The position numbers were made by a program, and so were the translations under genes. A stretch of DNA of 64,000 bases, from NCBI RefSeq assembly GCF_910594005.1, contig NC_057826.1:19935501-19999500 (forward strand), given 5' to 3'. This document shows, in pieces, positions 62,801 through 64,000 of this stretch (its first letter is position 1; the number at the start of each line of letters is the position of its first letter). Under the pieces are notes generated by a model that saw only the letters and a program-made list of their open reading frames with translations, was not told the DNA's origin and made no database searches. The stretch comes from Cervus elaphus. Lineage: Eukaryota; Chordata; Mammalia; Artiodactyla; Cervidae.

Positions 62801-64000
62801 GCAATTAAAAACAAAACAAAACAAAAATGGAAGCAACACTGTAACAAATCCAATAGAGACTTTTAAAAAAAGCACCAATATACTTTCATGAGGACTGGGG
62901 TGACACAAAAGAGCAGGATTTGGTGAGGTAGGAGGTGAAGGTTTTTGTATCTCAACAATTGGAAAGTTATGAGCAAAGATACATATAGAAAACAATGCCA
63001 CTTAAAAATGATGTGACTCATTCAGCTGATCACTTGAAGGATTCATATGTAGTTTTGTTACTTTCCAGTTGCTACACACTGCTAAAGCTGGTCTCTCCTA
63101 ATAGCTCAATCACTATTAAATGAATAAAAATTTAGAAAAAACTCCTCAAGAAAGGTGTTGTTTTCAGTGAGGAGTGTCTACTGTAGGAAAAAGGAGTAAA
63201 TTTGGGAAGATCATGAAAATAAAAATATGTTTTGGTACCACAAACAGATCACAAGCGGCTTAAGAAAATTCTTTAAAGAAAAAAGATGAAAATATGAAAC
63301 ATATACATACACACATTTCAGAAAATTAAGTACATATGCAAATATTCTGAAATACACTGAAATATTCTTCAAGGTAAAAAATTATTTTACTTAAGTTACT
63401 ATATGAAGAAATGCACATTCAAAGAATTCTTTTAAAGGAAATATTCTAGTCAGGGTATGAAATCCATTTTTTCCTTTTCTTACTTTCCATGTCAGTCAAG
63501 AATGATGCTAATATCAGCATGCAAAGATTTTGTTTTAATATAAAAACAAATGCTTATAAGCATCATTTTCTGGGAGGCCAAAGAACAAGAACCTACTGCA
63601 CAGTTTCTAAGCATTCATTCTGAATTAAAATAATTTCTATCTATGAAAACATTTTAAAGGACTACATTATTCTTTGACCCATAAACCAGCAACAATAGCA
63701 AACAACAACAAAATTATTAGCTGATCGAGAATTTGCATATCCTTATCGATACTTTCCATAATCCCAGGCAGTCAATCAAATACGGTTTGGTAGACAAAAT
63801 TACATGATACTCTGGAGTCATTATCACACAGAACAGTTCCTAAAAGACAAAGTTTAAGGATTACTTACTTTCACAGGTGGTTCCTACTCTTTTTTAATCC
63901 TTTGTGAATGGTCTGACAGACCCTCTCTCCTGGAATACTGCACTCAGCAACATTTTTGAATATATCTTCAGGAGATTCACCTAATAAGGTGTCATTAGTG

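Larger units (their letters stand above)
57294..64000 (-). other. PCNX1: PCNX1 intron (5' side), partial
   Basis: Continues past the window. It contains a MER3-like relic, an L1 3' end, a truncated BovB and a CHR-2 SINE. The 57300-58930, 59870-61250 and 62840-63870 stretches show nothing recognised. A short open frame touches the window end (63874-63999, minus strand); it is discussed under findings. Confidence 0.75.

Overview
The window is ruminant nuclear DNA, from cattle or a close relative. It is AT-rich and CpG-poor, and it carries repeat families that together mark a bovid genome: BovB LINEs, Bov-tA tRNA-type SINEs, CHR-2-type SINEs, artiodactyl L1 3' ends and an Hsmar1-related mariner. 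There is no bacterial, viral or plasmid gene organisation, and no operon, CRISPR array or complete single-exon gene.

One host gene fills the window on the minus strand: the middle part of PCNX1 (pecanex 1), a very large multi-pass membrane protein. I mapped 16 internal coding exons, from 57293 (most 5') to 1260 (most 3'). Together they are 2027 bp, about 675 codons. Each has an AG acceptor and a GT donor on the minus strand, and the codon phases join perfectly at all 15 junctions inside the window. The four most 5' exons (57.2, 51.1, 39.0 and 34.3 kb) encode a Ser/Arg-rich soluble stretch. The 32.8-33.0 kb exon leads into the membrane domain, and the exons from 26.1 kb down to 1.26 kb encode about ten hydrophobic segments. 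The start codon and N-terminus lie beyond 64000, and the C-terminal pecanex domain lies beyond position 1. Neither end of the gene, nor promoter or poly(A) site, is present.

Everything else is intron. The introns hold five long BovB copies: one nearly full-length antisense copy at 34.7-37.8 kb, and truncated ones at 11.8-13.0, 19.5-20.6, 26.9-27.9 and 61.3-62.5 kb. They also hold several L1 copies of different age, a 1.27-kb mariner directly abutting a BovB, about nine Bov-tA or BovB-tail fragments, two CHR-2 SINEs, MER5A, MER20 and MER3-like hAT relics, MIR, L2, an MLT1-type LTR and microsatellites. All retroelement reading frames are broken by stops or frameshifts.

I see no novel biological system. 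The most useful observations are two candidate alternative acceptors in PCNX1 (a CAGCAG tandem acceptor at 57.29 kb and a 15-bp in-frame pair at 33.0 kb), a 33-bp microexon, a perfect 66-bp tandem duplication beside an exon, and a datable nested insertion (L1 with a 15-bp target duplication, later hit by an internally deleted BovB). The PCNX1 identification and comparisons to the human protein rest on remembered family sequence, not on a search.
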